Positions 5,569 through 7,677 of a DNA stretch of 7,677 nucleotides are shown in pieces. Below the pieces are notes generated by a model. That model was not told where the DNA came from. It made no database searches and saw nothing but the letters and a program-made list of their open reading frames with translations. The stretch lies in NCBI GenBank assembly GCA_035541775.1, contig DATKMP010000058.1, forward strand, positions 1 to 7,677, written 5' to 3'. The translations under genes were made by a program, and so were the position numbers. The stretch comes from DATKMP01 sp035541775 (GTDB lineage: Bacteria; Bacteroidota; Ignavibacteria; UBA10030). Within the stretch, counting starts at the first letter, position 1. The number at the start of each line of letters is the position of its first letter.

Positions 5569-6748
5569 ATGTACGATGATCGACTGAAAGAATGTTTGAT
5601 CGATTTTTAAATCGTACTGCAAAATAAATTCCCACCACCAATAAAATGACCGACGCAATAAACGGTGCCGCATAATTGACCGTATATAAATATCCAGACA
5701 CAACGGGTGCAACAACCATATAGGCAGACATCAAAGCCGACAGAATGCCAATAGTTTCCCCTTTCCGTTTTGGATCGGATGCAGCAGCAGCTTGACCGGT
5801 AATAACGACGCGTAACACGGCTTGTCCCGTTCCGGAAAAGAGCAAACTGATATAAAACAGCACTAAGATTTGAAGCGAAACCAGCAGCGACGCAGCCGCA
5901 AGGATAGCAAGCATAAGAATTTCCAATTTGGAATCGGAAAAATTCTTCGTCCAGAATTTCGGCAGCAAGAATCCTTGATTCAATACGATCACCAGCCCGA
6001 CACCGGTGAACAACAGTCCCGTTTGAAACGCATTCATCCCGAACACATCTTTTACGAATAATCCAAAGACCGATTGGCTTGTGACGATCGAAAAGGCAAA
6101 GAAGGACCATGTAAAATATAACGGACGCAATGTCGTATCCTTCGCAGCTCGGGCCAGCGGTGCGACCGGATTAAAGTTCATCGGCTTATGTGGCTCGCGA
6201 TGATGATGCGTTTCCGGTAAAAAGAAATACGCCATCATCGCATTCGTTGCGGCAAGTGCGCCTGCAATCCAAAATGGGAACGCATGAGAAACCTTACTCA
6301 ACACACCGCCAAGGAGCGGTCCGAGAATAAATCCGATGCCGAACGCTGCACCGATAATGCCGAGATTTTTCGTCCGTTCTTTTTCGTCGTTGGAAATATC
6401 CACCATATAACTTTGTGCCGTAGAAAAATTTCCTGCCGCCATGCCATCGATGATTCGTCCCAAAAATAATTGCCACACCGAATGTGCACTTGCGAACACC
6501 AACCAGCCGATGGCTGTACTGCTAATGCTGAGAATCAACATCGGCCGGCGGCCGATACGATCCGACCAAGCACCGAGCAAGGGAGAACTGAGGAATGAGA
6601 AAAAAGAAAAAATGGCAAACATCAATGTCACTGTTGTAGGCGATGCGCCGAACTCCGTAACATAAAACGGCAGAATGGGAATGACGATGCCAAAGCCGAC
6701 GACATCAGTCAGCACGGAAGCAAGGATGATCACTTTATCTTTACGCAT
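5567..6748 (-). CDS. MFS transporter, DHA1 drug:H+ antiporter type (TetA/MdtG-like)
   Basis: The 393-residue, 12-helix membrane protein is of normal length for drug:proton antiporters. Helix 1 carries LTDVVGFGIVIPILPFY (13-29), typical of TetA-like exporters. The loop between helices 2 and 3 has motif A, GAWSDRIGRRPML (59-71). Helix 4 has motif B, LGRIIDGMAAG (96-106), with its conserved arginine. Helix 5 has motif C, GAAFGIGFILGPLLGG (133-148), the antiporter mark. A degenerate second motif A is seen at SDPKRKGETIG (324-334). The central cytoplasmic loop includes HHHREPHKP (181-189), a histidine cluster. Export of a toxic small molecule is probable, but the substrate cannot be read from sequence, and tetracycline resistance should not be assumed. 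No regulator gene is adjacent. Its stop codon falls in the T-run of the converging etf terminator. ATG 6748 has no clear Shine-Dalgarno but fits the family N terminus. Confidence 0.93.
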   Translation of the reverse strand: MRKDKVIILASVLTDVVGFGIVIPILPFYVTEFGASPTTVTLMFAIFSFFSFLSSPLLGAWSDRIGRRPMLILSISSTAIGWLVFASAHSVWQLFLGRIIDGMAAGNFSTAQSYMVDISNDEKERTKNLGIIGAAFGIGFILGPLLGGVLSKVSHAFPFWIAGALAATNAMMAYFFLPETHHHREPHKPMNFNPVAPLARAAKDTTLRPLYFTWSFFAFSIVTSQSVFGLFVKDVFGMNAFQTGLLFTGVGLVIVLNQGFLLPKFWTKNFSDSKLEILMLAILAAASLLVSLQILVLFYISLLFSGTGQAVLRVVITGQAAAASDPKRKGETIGILSALMSAYMVVAPVVSGYLYTVNYAAPFIASVILLVVGIYFAVRFKNRSNILSVDHRT

Positions 6749-6753
6749 AGCAG

Positions 6754-6781
6754 AATCTAAAATTTGAATTCAAACTTCCAA
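6754..6781 (-). promoter_or_regulatory. Possible transporter promoter with central palindrome
   Basis: On the minus strand, TTGGAA (6781-6776) and TAGATT (6759-6754) are 16 nt apart. Between them lies the perfect 12-bp palindrome TTTGAATTCAAA (6763-6774), placed like an operator. Both promoter boxes are imperfect and a palindrome of this length can occur by chance in A/T-rich spacer, so this is a weak call. A start near 6747 would leave almost no leader. Confidence 0.3.
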
Positions 6782-6835
6782 TACAACACACAGTACGTGC
6801 ATCAAGGTTCCATCTGCAAAAAATAAATGGCGCAT

Positions 6836-6874
6836 AAAAAATGGGCATGCAAACAAACATGGTTCACATGCCCA
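6836..6874 (-). terminator. Intrinsic terminator of the outer-membrane protein gene
   Basis: On the minus strand, TGGGCATG (6874-6867) pairs with CATGCCCA (6849-6842) around a 17-nt loop and is followed directly by six Ts (6841-6836). It begins 35 nt after the stop of the beta-barrel gene, so that gene and the transporter are probably separate units. No T-run follows in the plus direction. The loop is longer than usual. Confidence 0.75.
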
Positions 6875-6908
6875 CCGTCAAAAAAATTTATTATAGCTGC
6901 ACGCTCTT

Positions 6909-7677
6909 TTAAAAACCAATGACAATGCCCGCTCGCAATCCCAGCGAGCTAAATGGTAAGTATTGCTTGAGGCCCACACCTTCTTGATCCGAACTGGCCG
7001 AGCTCCGGCTGTCGGTCGTATAGGAATCTTCCAAGTGTGTTACTCGATTTGATGGAGAAAGGGTCGATAACTGATCCACGCCATTCACTTTATAAGCTGT
7101 GATTTCAATTTTCGTCGGAGCCCACGTCAGATTGACAAAATTTGCTTCCACAAACAATTTTAAACCACCACTGCCAACGGCCATACCAAACGCTCCGGTA
7201 TAACCCAGTGCCATGTCGCCGGTGTACTCAGAGGTATATTCGGATGTACTCGGATTGCTACCATTGGATTCGTCCTTTACTTCATTGGTAAGTTGGGGAA
7301 ACCCCAGCACAATTCCCGCGCGTCCATAAAAACCTATATCCGTTCTAAACACAAAACATGGACTGATTGCCAACATCGAACTTTTCAAGTTGTCTGTATA
7401 AGTTTCTAAAGAAGTTGAACTGGAGTAATATGAATTTTCGAAAGATTGTAGTTCGATGCTGGATGTAGGTTTGTATTGAACGCCGACTTCGAACCCGAAC
7501 GTTTCGCCTGTATATCCAAGTGCGCCATCAAATCCCATGCCTTTCCCAAAAGAATCGTACACTCCTTCATTTGTCTCTGTGGTATAGGAAGTTGATGAGG
7601 TGTTATAATAGTTCTCGGTAAAATTTGTACCGAGGCGCAAGACCGGCACTCCTAAATTGTACCCGGCCCCGACTTTA
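6909..7677 (-). CDS. Outer-membrane beta-barrel protein (5' end off window)
   Basis: The frame is open from the right edge to the TAA at 6911-6909, about 255 codons. A GTG at 7649 could be read as a start, but upstream codons in the same frame still encode barrel-like sequence (KVGAGYNLG), so the true start and any signal peptide lie outside the window. Glycine-rich alternating strands are clear: ALGYTGETFGFEVGVQY, GFYGRAGIVLGF, ALGYTGAFGMAVG, LKLFVEANFVNLTW and the last strand LGLRAGIVIGF, whose terminal phenylalanine is the usual signal for BAM-dependent insertion. Between strands lie long loops rich in Ser, Thr, Tyr and Asn (for example SSTSYTTETNE and DSRSSASSD), as expected for surface loops. 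Probably a small barrel of the OmpA-like or outer-membrane beta-barrel domain type. No specific family or substrate was recognised. Confidence 0.75.
   Translation of the reverse strand, partial: KVGAGYNLGVPVLRLGTNFTENYYNTSSTSYTTETNEGVYDSFGKGMGFDGALGYTGETFGFEVGVQYKPTSSIELQSFENSYYSSSTSLETYTDNLKSSMLAISPCFVFRTDIGFYGRAGIVLGFPQLTNEVKDESNGSNPSTSEYTSEYTGDMALGYTGAFGMAVGSGGLKLFVEANFVNLTWAPTKIEITAYKVNGVDQLSTLSPSNRVTHLEDSYTTDSRSSASSDQEGVGLKQYLPFSSLGLRAGIVIGF

Noticed and set aside
5607..6110. A 167-codon minus-strand frame inside the transporter gene.
   Set aside because: Same-strand shadow in another frame; Cys- and Arg-rich product without a domain.
7647..7649. GTG 7649 as the start of the beta-barrel gene.
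   Set aside because: The frame stays open to the window edge with barrel-like residues and no signal peptide follows the GTG.

Overview
The window carries seven protein-coding genes, five complete and two cut by the window edges. It looks like chromosomal DNA of a Gram-negative bacterium: one gene encodes an outer-membrane-type beta-barrel ending in phenylalanine, and another has a Sec signal peptide. A bifunctional nuclease (DUF151) with a C-terminal UVR motif, next to etfBA and a secreted TPR protein, suggests the Bacteroidota/Chlorobiota/Ignavibacteria neighbourhood. That placement is inference from gene content, not proof. No RNA gene, CRISPR array, insertion sequence or phage gene was recognised.

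Left part, minus strand (2225 down to 1): a histidine biosynthesis unit. It begins with a small TrpR-family regulator of the YerC type, then hisG (long form), then hisD, which runs off the window. hisG and hisD overlap as ATGA. The most interesting signal is here: an almost identical 18-bp inverted repeat (ACTTTAC, 4-bp spacer, GTAAAGT; 17 of 18 positions the same) abuts the start codon of both the regulator gene and hisG. At the regulator gene it also covers the -10 box and predicted start point of a near-consensus promoter. The simplest reading is an autoregulated TrpR-family repressor controlling histidine synthesis.

Middle part, plus strand (2254 to 5568): etfB, etfA, a DUF151-UVR nuclease gene and a TPR-protein gene, probably one transcription unit. 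It runs from a promoter near 2254-2282, divergent from the his promoter, to a clear intrinsic terminator at 5541-5568. EtfA and EtfB form the heterodimeric flavoprotein that carries electrons from acyl-CoA and other dehydrogenases. The link of the nuclease and TPR protein to ETF is positional only.

Right part, minus strand (7677 down to 5567): a 5'-truncated beta-barrel gene with its own terminator at 6836-6874, then a complete MFS drug/H+ antiporter-type transporter. The transporter gene converges on the etf unit, and its stop codon lies inside the U-tract of the opposite terminator.

Most of the window is ordinary metabolism. No exotic multi-gene system was seen; the candidate regulon of the YerC-like protein is the part worth following.
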